Shown piece after piece: positions 54,052-62,541 of a DNA stretch of 64,000 nt (positions are counted from its first letter, which is position 1; every line of letters starts with the position of its first letter). The notes under the pieces are model-generated. The model worked only from the letters and a program-made list of their open reading frames with translations, searched no databases and was not told the DNA's origin. A program made the translations under genes and the position numbers. The stretch is from Chryseobacterium cucumeris (GTDB taxonomy: Bacteria > Bacteroidota > Bacteroidia > Flavobacteriales > Weeksellaceae), in assembly GCF_016775705.1 (NCBI RefSeq), contig NZ_CP068760.1:3348001-3412000 (forward strand), written 5' to 3'.

Positions 54052-57006
54052 TTAAAAATTAAGTTTAAAGCCTAAAGAGACACTGGATAAAAGAGAATAG
54101 CGGTAAGCATCTGAAACTCCTGTCAGTGAAGCTCTTGGATCATATCCTTTTCTCTTAGACCATAGATACAGATTGTTTCCTGTTACATAAATTTTCAGGC
54201 CTGATAAGCCTGCCTGCTGTGCGAAACCGTCAGGAAGCTGATAGGAAAGGGTTACATCCTGAAGACTGATATAATCCGACTTGATCAGATACAGCGTTGA
54301 ATTTCCGTTCTGGTTTGTAGCGGTAAGATCTACTCTTGGTAAGGCAGCCGTTGGGTTTTCGGGAGTCCAGGTTTTATCCAGATCTGTTGAATAGTTGGAA
54401 CCATAGCTGTCAGAATGGAATAAGCTTCTGTAAATATCATCATATCCATAGCCTCCGAACTGGTAAGCGAAATTTACTGCCAGATTAAATCTTTTAAAGC
54501 TGAAATCTGTTCCGAATCCTCCATATACCTTTGGAATAGCAGACTTTCCGGTGTTATAGTCGGTGGCTTCCTTATAATTACTGGTCACTGTTCTTTCTTC
54601 CTTTTGGGTCGTTGGGTTGATCGTTGTGCGATACCATAAAGCATCACCGTTCTCAGGATTTACTCCGGCAAATTCTTTTAGGAAATAGGTGTAACGGTCT
54701 CCACCTTCTGTCAGGATAAATAAACCTGAAACAAGTCCTGTATTTCTCTGCTCAGCCGGTAATCTGGTAATCTTATTTTTATAGTGAGTGGCATTCGCAT
54801 AAAAACTCCACTGGAACTCATCACCGCGAAGAATATCTACATTGACATTCGCCTGAACACCTCTGTTGGTCATATCTCCGATATTTCCGTATTTCACATA
54901 TGAACCCGCATTGGATGGAGGAAGAGGAAGAGCGTAAATCATATCCGAAACTTTTCTTTCAAAATAATCGGCATTCAGACTGATTCTGTTTTTTAAAAGT
55001 GAAATTTCAAAACCGGCATTCAGGTTTTTGGAGGTTTCCCATTTTAAATCCTTATTTCCTTGTTTTTTAAGCGATAGAACAGGTTTGTCGTCCCCGAAGT
55101 TGTTGATTCCGTAGATATCCTGATACGCATAATAATCTCTGCTGGAACCACTTAAAAGAATGTTGTCATTTCCCTGCTGTCCATAAGAAGCTTTTAATTT
55201 TAAAGCATTGATAATACGATTGTCTTTAAGAAAATCTTCCTTTGCGATATTCCATGCAAGTCCTAATCCATAGAAATTTCCCCATCTGCTTTCCGGAGAA
55301 AATACGGAAGAACCGTCTCTACGGATATTGGCATTAAAGAAATATTTTCCGTCATAATTATACAATAACCTCGTGAAATAACCTTCTACGGCATATTCAT
55401 AACCGCTTCCGGATAAGTCGGTAATTTTTACGGCATTGTCAAATGACTGAGAGTCGGGTAGTAAAAGCTGCTGTTTTGATCCTGAGAATCCATCATCTTT
55501 TATTTTATTCAGTTCATGCCCTGCAAGGAGGTTGAAGCTGTGATTTCCCAGCTTTTTCTGGTAAGTAAGCAATTGCTGATGGTTCAGGGTATATTTAAAA
55601 TTAGAACCTTGAGAAATTGTTCCTCCCACAGAAGATGAAGTTCCTCCTTCCGTATTTCCGAACTGCAGGTTTCTGGTATTTTCGAGATAAGCTCCGAAAT
55701 TATAAGTGAAATCAAGTCCTTTGATGATTTCATAATTTAAACCCAGGTTCAGGTTGGTAATGTTACTGACAGTCTGTGACTTATCTTTCTGAAGGTTTCC
55801 TACAGGATTTTCAAACACCGCATAAGATCTTGTGGCACCGTTAGGTCCCTGGCCGTCTCCGTAGTCATATAGAGCATTTCCATAACTATCATAAAGCCTC
55901 TGGTAATTGTTATCTCTCAGGAAAACAGGATAGAAAGGAGCAATATTTCTGGCAAACTGGAAAGGGTTGGAAAAACCTCCGGTCTCCCCGAAATCCTGCT
56001 TACTGTAGGTATAAGATAAAGCACTGGTCAGCTTCAGTTTAGAGGTGATAGAGTAGTCCACATTAGACCTGATCCCGAACCTTTCAAAACCTGACGAAAT
56101 CAGATATCCTTTATCATCCAGATAATTAAGGGAAGTGTACGATTTTACCTGATCACCATTGGCATTGATTCCCACTGTTGCTTCCCTTCTCAAAGCCGGT
56201 CTGAAAAGCAGCTTTTTCCAGTTGTCCTGGTAGAGCAGCTTTGCGTCGGGATTGAAAGAACCGTCCTTTGAAATTAGTTGATTAAAAGGAACGTTATATA
56301 CATTATATCCCAGTTTGGTAAGAGCAGCAAGTCCCACATCATGAGGAGAAGGGCCTGAAGGAACAGCTCCCGGCTGTTTCAGTCTTGCAGTTTCGCCAAT
56401 TCTTGCTCTGTTATAATAAGCGGTGTAATAATCCTGAGGAGAAGTAAAGACAGAATAATCCTCAATAGACCTGAAGTTAACCCCTGTTTTTACATCGGCC
56501 TCAATACTTACACCTTTACTTTTTCCTCTTTTGGTGTTCACAATAATAACACCATTAGCCCCTCTGGAACCGTATAAAGCATTCGAAGAAGCATCTTCAA
56601 GAAAAGAGATACTTTCAATATCCGATGCGGCAATACTGTTCAGGTTTCCGCTGTATGGAATGCCATCCAGTACAATTAAGGGGTCACTGGACGCGTTGAT
56701 AGAGCCTATTCCTCTCATTCTGATGGTCGGCTGAGAGCCCGGCTGTCCTGAGGAAATCACCTGTACTCCCGCTACTTTTCCTCCAATTCCCTGAAGAATA
56801 TTTCCGTTTTGAAGATTAGAAAGATCTTTAGCCTTCAGCGACTGTACAGATCCCGTGATTTCTTCTTTTTTCTGCTTCCCAAAAGCTACCACCACCACTT
56901 CTTTGATGGAAGTTTCTTTGGAAAGACTGTCTTTGCTTTGTGCAAAACCATATTCCGCGAACAGGAGTAAGGCCAATACACCAAGCTTGCATTGTTTCTT
57001 TTTCAT
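54052..57006 (-). CDS. SusC/RagA family TonB-linked outer-membrane receptor
   Basis: A 984-residue receptor. The signal peptide runs to about GFAQ (residue 23), and the plug begins at once with IKEVVVVAFGKQKKEEITGS, so the usual carboxypeptidase-regulatory domain is absent. Plug motifs are GKVAGVQV, LIVLDGIPYSG and EDASSNALYGSRGANGVIIV. Barrel strands follow, with NINRDGSSVFSPESRWGNFY- and RVNNLSL-like segments and a C-terminal Phe (GFKLNF). It imports nutrients with SusD. A 50-codon Cys/Met-rich ORF lies 191 bases upstream in its leader, so its expression may be attenuated by sulfur supply. Confidence 0.93.
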   Translation of the reverse strand: MKKKQCKLGVLALLLFAEYGFAQSKDSLSKETSIKEVVVVAFGKQKKEEITGSVQSLKAKDLSNLQNGNILQGIGGKVAGVQVISSGQPGSQPTIRMRGIGSINASSDPLIVLDGIPYSGNLNSIAASDIESISFLEDASSNALYGSRGANGVIIVNTKRGKSKGVSIEADVKTGVNFRSIEDYSVFTSPQDYYTAYYNRARIGETARLKQPGAVPSGPSPHDVGLAALTKLGYNVYNVPFNQLISKDGSFNPDAKLLYQDNWKKLLFRPALRREATVGINANGDQVKSYTSLNYLDDKGYLISSGFERFGIRSNVDYSITSKLKLTSALSYTYSKQDFGETGGFSNPFQFARNIAPFYPVFLRDNNYQRLYDSYGNALYDYGDGQGPNGATRSYAVFENPVGNLQKDKSQTVSNITNLNLGLNYEIIKGLDFTYNFGAYLENTRNLQFGNTEGGTSSSVGGTISQGSNFKYTLNHQQLLTYQKKLGNHSFNLLAGHELNKIKDDGFSGSKQQLLLPDSQSFDNAVKITDLSGSGYEYAVEGYFTRLLYNYDGKYFFNANIRRDGSSVFSPESRWGNFYGLGLAWNIAKEDFLKDNRIINALKLKASYGQQGNDNILLSGSSRDYYAYQDIYGINNFGDDKPVLSLKKQGNKDLKWETSKNLNAGFEISLLKNRISLNADYFERKVSDMIYALPLPPSNAGSYVKYGNIGDMTNRGVQANVNVDILRGDEFQWSFYANATHYKNKITRLPAEQRNTGLVSGLFILTEGGDRYTYFLKEFAGVNPENGDALWYRTTINPTTQKEERTVTSNYKEATDYNTGKSAIPKVYGGFGTDFSFKRFNLAVNFAYQFGGYGYDDIYRSLFHSDSYGSNYSTDLDKTWTPENPTAALPRVDLTATNQNGNSTLYLIKSDYISLQDVTLSYQLPDGFAQQAGLSGLKIYVTGNNLYLWSKRKGYDPRASLTGVSDAYRYSLLSSVSLGFKLNF

Positions 57007-57060
57007 TATATTAATCTAGGTTTAAAACTGAATTGTGTATTACTGCTGATCTCCCGGTAA

Positions 57061-57100
57061 AAAATGTGACTTTCCGCCTCCTTTTTTCAGGGAGGTTATA
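57061..57100 (-). other. Hairpin in the susC leader
   Basis: On the minus strand CCTCC and GGAGG form a short stem around CTGAAAAAA, followed some 15 bases on by ATTTTTT. It lies after the Cys/Met-rich ORF and before susC, so it could be the terminator of an attenuator. The stem is weak and I cannot show a competing antiterminator convincingly. Confidence 0.35.
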
Positions 57101-57197
57101 AAACGAATAGTAAAATTACAGGAGAGGTACCCGGATGAAAGAAGCCTTGAACTCTTTGGCTTTAATTCCTACAGTAATGAATGGATCTCTTAAAAAG

Positions 57198-57350
57198 TTA
57201 GCACATCATCATCATGCACATCATATCAAAGCACATGTTTTGAGAAATGCAGTTGTGCTGTGAAAGGGCAGACATTCCACAACAATTTTGCTGTGCAGAA
57301 GCTGCCACCGTAATGGTGCATAGGTAAGAATTAAAGGTATTCTTATTCAT
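57198..57350 (-). CDS. Cys/Met-rich upstream ORF (50 aa), putative leader peptide of susCD
   Basis: A 50-codon ORF, too short for ordinary filters. Its first residues are MNKNTFNSYLCTITVAASAQ; a mid-part holds QQNCCGMSALSQHNC; it ends in MCFDMMCMMMMC, where ten of twelve residues contain sulfur, directly before the stop. Twelve or so Cys/Met in 50 residues is far above chance. It is in the leader of susC, 191 bases before that start, downstream of a TAATTTTG -7 element. This design, stalling codons for one amino-acid class just before a stop, is that of transcription attenuators. A second frame over the same bases (MHHYGG...) ends sooner and lacks such bias. Confidence 0.65.
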   Translation of the reverse strand: MNKNTFNSYLCTITVAASAQQNCCGMSALSQHNCISQNMCFDMMCMMMMC

Positions 57351-57382
57351 GAGAATAAAGTTTATGATTTTTTTAACTGGGT

Positions 57383-57390
57383 CAAAATTA
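57383..57390 (-). promoter_or_regulatory. -7 element of the uORF-susCD transcript
   Basis: TAATTTTG on the minus strand fits TAnnTTTG, 33 bases before the uORF ATG. No TTG is found at the ideal distance. Confidence 0.5.
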
Positions 57391-57444
57391 TCTAATAAAT
57401 GACGAACCCAGATAAAACAAGAGCATGAGATAAATCATATTAGT

Positions 57445-57459
57445 CTACTAAATTAGTAG
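57445..57459. promoter_or_regulatory. CTACTAA-A-TTAGTAG palindrome upstream of the susCD leader
   Basis: Seven-base perfect arms around one A. The site lies about 60 bases upstream of the candidate -7 box, where an activator or repressor could bind. It resembles ACTAAATTAGT-type sites of Rrf2-family sulfur regulators such as CymR, which I recall from other phyla; its use here is inferred. Confidence 0.5.
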
Positions 57460-57639
57460 GTTAATTGATTTGAATTAAATTTATGAATCGTAAATATTTG
57501 ATTTTTAATTAATTAATTCCATGTTTGAAAATGTTAAAAAATGATAAAAAAGTTAATTTTTCAAGTGTGAATTAAATTTAAAATTATAAGTCTATTTATT
57601 TTGTAGACTTTTTATTTATTTTATAGCTGTATTTTCATG

Positions 57640-57745
57640 AGAATAAGGATCAGGAGCTTCATCCTGCTATCCGCTCATACTTCTCGCACCTGGCTGAATC
57701 CACTTTCTGCTGCGGGGTAACCGCTGCTATCAGGGCTAAGGATGA
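57640..57745. repeat. GC-richer intergenic repeat (TTCATCCTGCTATCC type)
   Basis: TTCATCCTGCTATCCGCTC (57659-57677) and GCTGCTATCAGGGCTAAGG (57724-57742) face each other as an imperfect palindrome in otherwise AT-rich DNA. From memory this is a widespread dispersed repeat in Chryseobacterium and relatives. A TTCATGAGAATAA at 57634-57646 repeats 57346-57358 exactly. Confidence 0.55.
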
Positions 57746-57812
57746 TTTGAATTATAAGTGATAAATGATCAATGATCAATTATCAATCATAATATAAAAT
57801 TATCCCAAACCT

Positions 57813-57837
57813 CTGTGTCAATCTGTGAGATCTGCGG
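57813..57837. repeat. Short interspersed repeat, copy 2
   Basis: CTGTGTCAATCTGTGAGATC and five more bases match 34542-34566 at 21 of 25 positions. It lies just before the terminator of the efflux operon. Confidence 0.5.
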
Positions 57838-57849
57838 TGATAACAAAAA

Positions 57850-57877
57850 AAGAAGTCCATCTTTCGATAGACTTCTT
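57850..57877 (-). terminator. Terminator of the RND efflux operon
   Basis: AAGAAGTCTATC / GATGGACTTCTT stem (one mismatch), GAAA-type loop, T-run on the minus strand. Confidence 0.85.
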
Positions 57878-57902
57878 ATGAAAACAAGATTAAAATATGG
57901 AT

Positions 57903-59372
57903 TTATTCTTTCTTAATATCCGGAACTGCCAACGGAGCCTGATCCCACCCACCGCCAAGCGCTCTGTAAACAGCAACACTCGCTTTAAGTTGGTTCACTT
58001 TCTTCTCTACCAGCTCAAACCTGGATTCCAGAGCATCCCTTTGAGTCAGTAAAACTTCCATGTAATCAGCACGGGCATATTTGAACAGGTCGTTGGAAAT
58101 ATCTATAGACTTTGTTAAAGCATCCACTTCCTTCGTTTTGATATTCACACTGCTTTCCAGATTATGAATCTTAGACAACTGATTCGCTACCTCAATATAA
58201 GCTCCCAAAACAGTCTGCTCATAATGATATACTGCCTGAATCTGTTTCGCATTGGCATTATAATAAGCCGCTTTAATCGCTCTTCTGTTGATCAATGGTG
58301 CTGTAAGTTCTCCCGCAAGAGAAAACAGAAACGACTGAGGTTTGATGATATACAGTGGATTAAAAGCTTGTAATCCGACTCCTGCAGAAAGATCAAGAGA
58401 AGGGTAGAACCTTGCTTTGGCCACTTTAATGTCAAGCTTGGCAGCAGCCAGTTCATATTCAGCCTGTTTGATATCCGGACGGTTTTCCAAAAGTTCAGAA
58501 GGAATTCCTCCATATACCGCTTGCGGAACAATAGAATCAAAAGAATCCTGACTTCTTTCCACGGGTTGTGGAAATCTTCCCACCAGATAATTAATCCTGT
58601 TCTCCGTTTCAACTATCTTCTGCTGGATGTCATACTGCATGCCCTGAGTTTTCAGAACCTGGGCTTCAAATCTCTGTACTGCCAGTTCATTGGATCGCGC
58701 ATTCTTTTTTAACTCTTTGATAATATCCAGCGCATCATTCTGAATTTTAATATTCTGATTCAAAATAACCAGCTCATTATCCAGTGCCAACAGTTCATAA
58801 TAAGAATCTGCAATTTCAGAAATAAGATGAGTAGTCATGAAGTTCTTTCCTTCAATGCTGGCAAGATATCGCTGTACCTGTGCTTTTGTCGCATTATGCA
58901 GCTTTCCCCAGATATCCGTTTCCCACTGTGCCTGAACACCTGCTCCAAAATCAAATAAAGGTTCCGGCATTTCTTTGCCGGTCTCTATTTCAGTATTGGC
59001 CTCCATGGCTCCGATATTGGTGTATCGGCTTACCTTGTCTACACCAGCTCCGGCTTTTAAACCTACAGAAGGAAGATACTCCCCTTTCCTGGCTTTGATT
59101 TCATTTTTAGACATTTCAATTTCCTGAAGGACAATATTCAGTTCCTGATTATTCTGAAGGGCCTGACTGATCAGCTCCTGAAGATGAGGATCACTGAAAT
59201 ATTCATTCCACTTCATTTTTCCCGTATTGATGGTGTCATTTTCTGCTGAACCATATTTTTCAGGAACAGTTTTGTTCTCAGTACGTTGTGCTATTTCTAT
59301 AGGTTTACAGGCAGTAAGACTTAATAAGAAGACTGCCAGACCTGCATATTGATATATTTTTCTTTTATTCAT
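57903..59372 (-). CDS. RND efflux outer-membrane lipoprotein (NodT/OprM-like, TolC family)
   Basis: A 489-residue lipoprotein (MNKRKIYQYAGLAVFLLSLTAC, Cys22). Two outer membrane efflux domains follow, each with a long helix pair: LQEIEMSKNEIKARKGEYLPSVGL and AEYELAAAKLDIKVAKARFYPSLDL are matching repeats. It forms the outer-membrane exit duct. Its start overlaps the stop of the pump gene by 8 bases. In the NodT subgroup, drugs are the typical substrates. Confidence 0.93.
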   Translation of the reverse strand: MNKRKIYQYAGLAVFLLSLTACKPIEIAQRTENKTVPEKYGSAENDTINTGKMKWNEYFSDPHLQELISQALQNNQELNIVLQEIEMSKNEIKARKGEYLPSVGLKAGAGVDKVSRYTNIGAMEANTEIETGKEMPEPLFDFGAGVQAQWETDIWGKLHNATKAQVQRYLASIEGKNFMTTHLISEIADSYYELLALDNELVILNQNIKIQNDALDIIKELKKNARSNELAVQRFEAQVLKTQGMQYDIQQKIVETENRINYLVGRFPQPVERSQDSFDSIVPQAVYGGIPSELLENRPDIKQAEYELAAAKLDIKVAKARFYPSLDLSAGVGLQAFNPLYIIKPQSFLFSLAGELTAPLINRRAIKAAYYNANAKQIQAVYHYEQTVLGAYIEVANQLSKIHNLESSVNIKTKEVDALTKSIDISNDLFKYARADYMEVLLTQRDALESRFELVEKKVNQLKASVAVYRALGGGWDQAPLAVPDIKKE

Positions 59373-62300
59373 AATGGATCATGTCTTCGCTTAATGGAGA
59401 TTCATCTTCGTCTTTAATCATTTTTTTACCATCAGACCACTTGGCAAATATGTAGTAGAGCCCAGGAATTACTATCACTCCGAATAAAGTTCCGATCAGC
59501 ATTCCGCCCAGTGAGGAAGCACCGATAGTATGGTTTCCGATGGCCCCGGCGCCCCTTGCAAAAACAAGCGGAACCAATCCTGCAATAAAGGCAAAAGAAG
59601 TCATCAGGATCGGTCTGAAACGGGCTTTGGAACCTTCTACAGCAGCTTCAAGAATAGAATCTCCTGCCTGACGTCTTTTCACGGCAAATTCTACAATAAG
59701 CACTGCGTTTTTACCCAGTAATCCGATAATCATGATCAATCCAACCTGTGCGTAGATGTCATTTTCAAGTCCCATCGCTTTTAATAATAAGAAAGATCCG
59801 AAAACTCCGACTGGGAGTGAACAAAGTACCGCAAACGGAATAAGGAAACTTTCATATTGTGCCGCCAGAACCAGATACACAAATACCAAAACAACAAGGA
59901 ATACATAGATCGCTTCATTACCACGTTGCGCCTCATCATAAGACAATCCTTCCCATGCCACTTTGTATCCGTGAGGAAGTGTTTTGGCCGCTGTTTCGTT
60001 GATAGCCTGAATAGCATCTGCCGTTGTATACCCTGCAGCCGGAAGTCCGCGGATTGCAGCAGAATTGTACATGTTGTAACGGGTGATTTCATTAGGTCCC
60101 TGTGTCTTTTTCATTGTCATGAATGCGGAATAAGGCACCATTTCATCACGGTCATTTTTCACATACAGATTCATGATATCTGTAGGAAGTCTTCTGAATT
60201 CCGGGGACGACTGTACATATACTTTAAAGAACTGTCCGAAACGGATAAAGCCCTGTTCATAGGTACTACCGATCAGAATGTTGAGGTTGTCCATCGCTTT
60301 TCCGATAGAAACTCCTTTCTGCATCGCTGCATTATTATCAAAAACCAGCTCGTACTGAGGATAATTAGCCGCAAAAAAGGTGAAGACTCCTGAAAGCTCC
60401 TTACGCTTTTTAAGCTGTGCGATGAAATCTTTATTGGCTTTATCAAATTCCTGATAATCGGTAGTTCTGTTCAGATCAAGCAATCTCATGGAGAAACCTC
60501 CCGAAGATCCGAATCCCGGTACAGCCGGTGGTTCAAAAAATTCAATGGTAGCTCCAAGGTCTTTTGATTTTTCTTCCAGTTCTTCCATGATCTCCTTCAC
60601 AGAATGATCACGGTCGTTCCAGCTTTTAAGGTTGATCAGACATGTTCCTGCATTCGAACCACGGCCTTCAGTCATGATTTCATATCCTGCCAGGGACGAT
60701 ACAGATTCCACACCGTTTACTCCCATACAGATTTTCTGCAATGTTCTGGAAACCTTATTCGTCTGCTCCAAAGTAGAACCCGGAGGAGTCTGGATGATGG
60801 CATAGATAGTTCCCTGGTCTTCATTCGGGATAAACCCGCCCGGAAGAACCTTATTGATCATCACAATTCCGGCACAGAAAGCAATCAGAATTCCCCATGT
60901 TACCACCTTTCGGCTTACGATTTTTCTAAGGAATGAAGCATATTTTCCGGTTACTTTATCAAAACCGCTATTGAATGAGTCTAAAGCTTTGGTGAAAATA
61001 TTGGCTTTTTTAGGCTTTCCATGGTGGTTTTTCAATAACATTGCGGCTAAAACAGGAGTCAGCGTAAGGGCTACTACCGCTGAAATAACAATAGAACTCG
61101 CCATAGTAATCGAAAACTGACGGTAGAAAGTTCCCACCGGACCCGTCATAAATGAAATAGGGATGAACACAGCTACCATCACGGCTGTAATGGCAATAAT
61201 AGCACCCGCAATTTCACCCATCACTTCTTTTACTGCTTTATAAGGCGAAATATTACTGTCTTCCATTTTGGCGTGAACAGCCTCAATGACAACAATCGCG
61301 TTGTCAACCACAATACCGATCGCCAGTACCAAAGCAAAAAGGGTAACAAGGTTGATGGTTAACCCAAAGAATTGGATCACAAAGAAAGTTCCGATCAAAG
61401 AAACCGGCACGGCAATAATAGGAATCAGCGTAGAACGCCAGTCGCCAAGGAAAATGAAAACTACAATGGCCACCAGAATAAATGCATCTCTTAAGGTATG
61501 TATCACCTGTTCAATAGAAGCATCAAGGAACTGGGAAACGTCATAACTGATTTTATAATCAACACCCGGAGGAAAGTTCCCTTTCATTTCTGCCAGTTTC
61601 GCTTTCACATCTCTGATCACGTCATTGGCATTACTTCCGTAGTTTTGTTTCAATACAATGGAAGCAGAAGGATGCCCGTCAAGGTTGGAATAAATATCAA
61701 AGAATTCACTTCCAAGCTCTACCTTGGCAATATCTTTCAGTTTCACATTTTCACCTTCGGCATTGGAACGCACGATAATATTTTCATATTCTTCCGGTTT
61801 GTTGTATTGCCCTTTATAAGTCAGTACATATTCCAGTGACTGTGCTGCAATACCGGAACTTTGTCCGATTCTCCCCGGGCGTCCGATGATACTTTGTTCG
61901 CCGATAGCTTTCATCACCTCATCTACAGAGATGTCATAAGCACGCATACGGTCAGGGTTCAGCCAGATACGCATGGCATATCTTCGGCTACCCAGGATCT
62001 GCGATTTTGCAATCCCGTGGATACGGTTAATTTCCGGGATGATATTCACCATAGAGTAGTTGTACAGGAATTTTTCATCCATACTTTTATTCGTGCTGTA
62101 AAGGTTCACGTACATCAGCATACTGGGCTGAATCGGGTTGACAACAACTCCTTCTTTCTGTACCAGTTCCGGTAATAAAGGCATTACCTGGTCCACTCTG
62201 GTTTTTACCAGAACGACTGCCTCATTCGGATCGGTTCCGGGATCGAAGACAACGTTCACAGTAGCTTCTCCTGCACTGGTGGCATCGGTGGTGATGTAAC

Positions 62301-62526
62301 GCATTCCCTGAACTCCATTGATGGCATTTTCAATCGTAATTAAAGATGATTTTACCAATACATCTGCACTCGCGCCGGGATAGGCAATAGAAACGGCTAC
62401 TGTGGTAGGGGCAATTTTTGGAAACTGTTCCGTAGGAAGCTGCTTCATGGCGATACCTCCCATAAACAGGATCACAACCGATATCACAATGGCGAAAACC
62501 GGTCGGTGTATTACTTTTTTAAACAT
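59365..62526 (-). CDS. RND efflux pump, inner-membrane permease (AcrB/MexB-like HAE1)
   Basis: A 1053-residue hydrophobe/amphiphile efflux-1 transporter. N-terminal VIHRPVFAIVISVVILFMGGIA, then KQLPTEQFPKIAPTTV. Helix 4 has LALVLAIGIVVDNAIVVIEAVHAKM, with a proton-relay aspartate, and GGFIPNEDQGTIYAII starts the second half. It exports drugs or other amphiphiles using the proton gradient. It lies between the adaptor (15-base gap) and the outer-membrane gene (8-base overlap), the standard operon. Confidence 0.95.
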   Translation of the reverse strand: MFKKVIHRPVFAIVISVVILFMGGIAMKQLPTEQFPKIAPTTVAVSIAYPGASADVLVKSSLITIENAINGVQGMRYITTDATSAGEATVNVVFDPGTDPNEAVVLVKTRVDQVMPLLPELVQKEGVVVNPIQPSMLMYVNLYSTNKSMDEKFLYNYSMVNIIPEINRIHGIAKSQILGSRRYAMRIWLNPDRMRAYDISVDEVMKAIGEQSIIGRPGRIGQSSGIAAQSLEYVLTYKGQYNKPEEYENIIVRSNAEGENVKLKDIAKVELGSEFFDIYSNLDGHPSASIVLKQNYGSNANDVIRDVKAKLAEMKGNFPPGVDYKISYDVSQFLDASIEQVIHTLRDAFILVAIVVFIFLGDWRSTLIPIIAVPVSLIGTFFVIQFFGLTINLVTLFALVLAIGIVVDNAIVVIEAVHAKMEDSNISPYKAVKEVMGEIAGAIIAITAVMVAVFIPISFMTGPVGTFYRQFSITMASSIVISAVVALTLTPVLAAMLLKNHHGKPKKANIFTKALDSFNSGFDKVTGKYASFLRKIVSRKVVTWGILIAFCAGIVMINKVLPGGFIPNEDQGTIYAIIQTPPGSTLEQTNKVSRTLQKICMGVNGVESVSSLAGYEIMTEGRGSNAGTCLINLKSWNDRDHSVKEIMEELEEKSKDLGATIEFFEPPAVPGFGSSGGFSMRLLDLNRTTDYQEFDKANKDFIAQLKKRKELSGVFTFFAANYPQYELVFDNNAAMQKGVSIGKAMDNLNILIGSTYEQGFIRFGQFFKVYVQSSPEFRRLPTDIMNLYVKNDRDEMVPYSAFMTMKKTQGPNEITRYNMYNSAAIRGLPAAGYTTADAIQAINETAAKTLPHGYKVAWEGLSYDEAQRGNEAIYVFLVVLVFVYLVLAAQYESFLIPFAVLCSLPVGVFGSFLLLKAMGLENDIYAQVGLIMIIGLLGKNAVLIVEFAVKRRQAGDSILEAAVEGSKARFRPILMTSFAFIAGLVPLVFARGAGAIGNHTIGASSLGGMLIGTLFGVIVIPGLYYIFAKWSDGKKMIKDEDESPLSEDMIHYE

Positions 62527-62541
62527 AATGCTGCTTTTGGG

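Noticed and set aside
57231..57321. Second short ORF (MHHYGG...) overlapping the Cys/Met-rich ORF
   Set aside because: Shorter, no sulfur-residue bias, and it ends inside the other frame; kept only as an alternative.
59857..60393. 178-codon plus-strand ORF
   Set aside because: Antisense to the RND permease; Cys/His-rich reading is a frame artefact.
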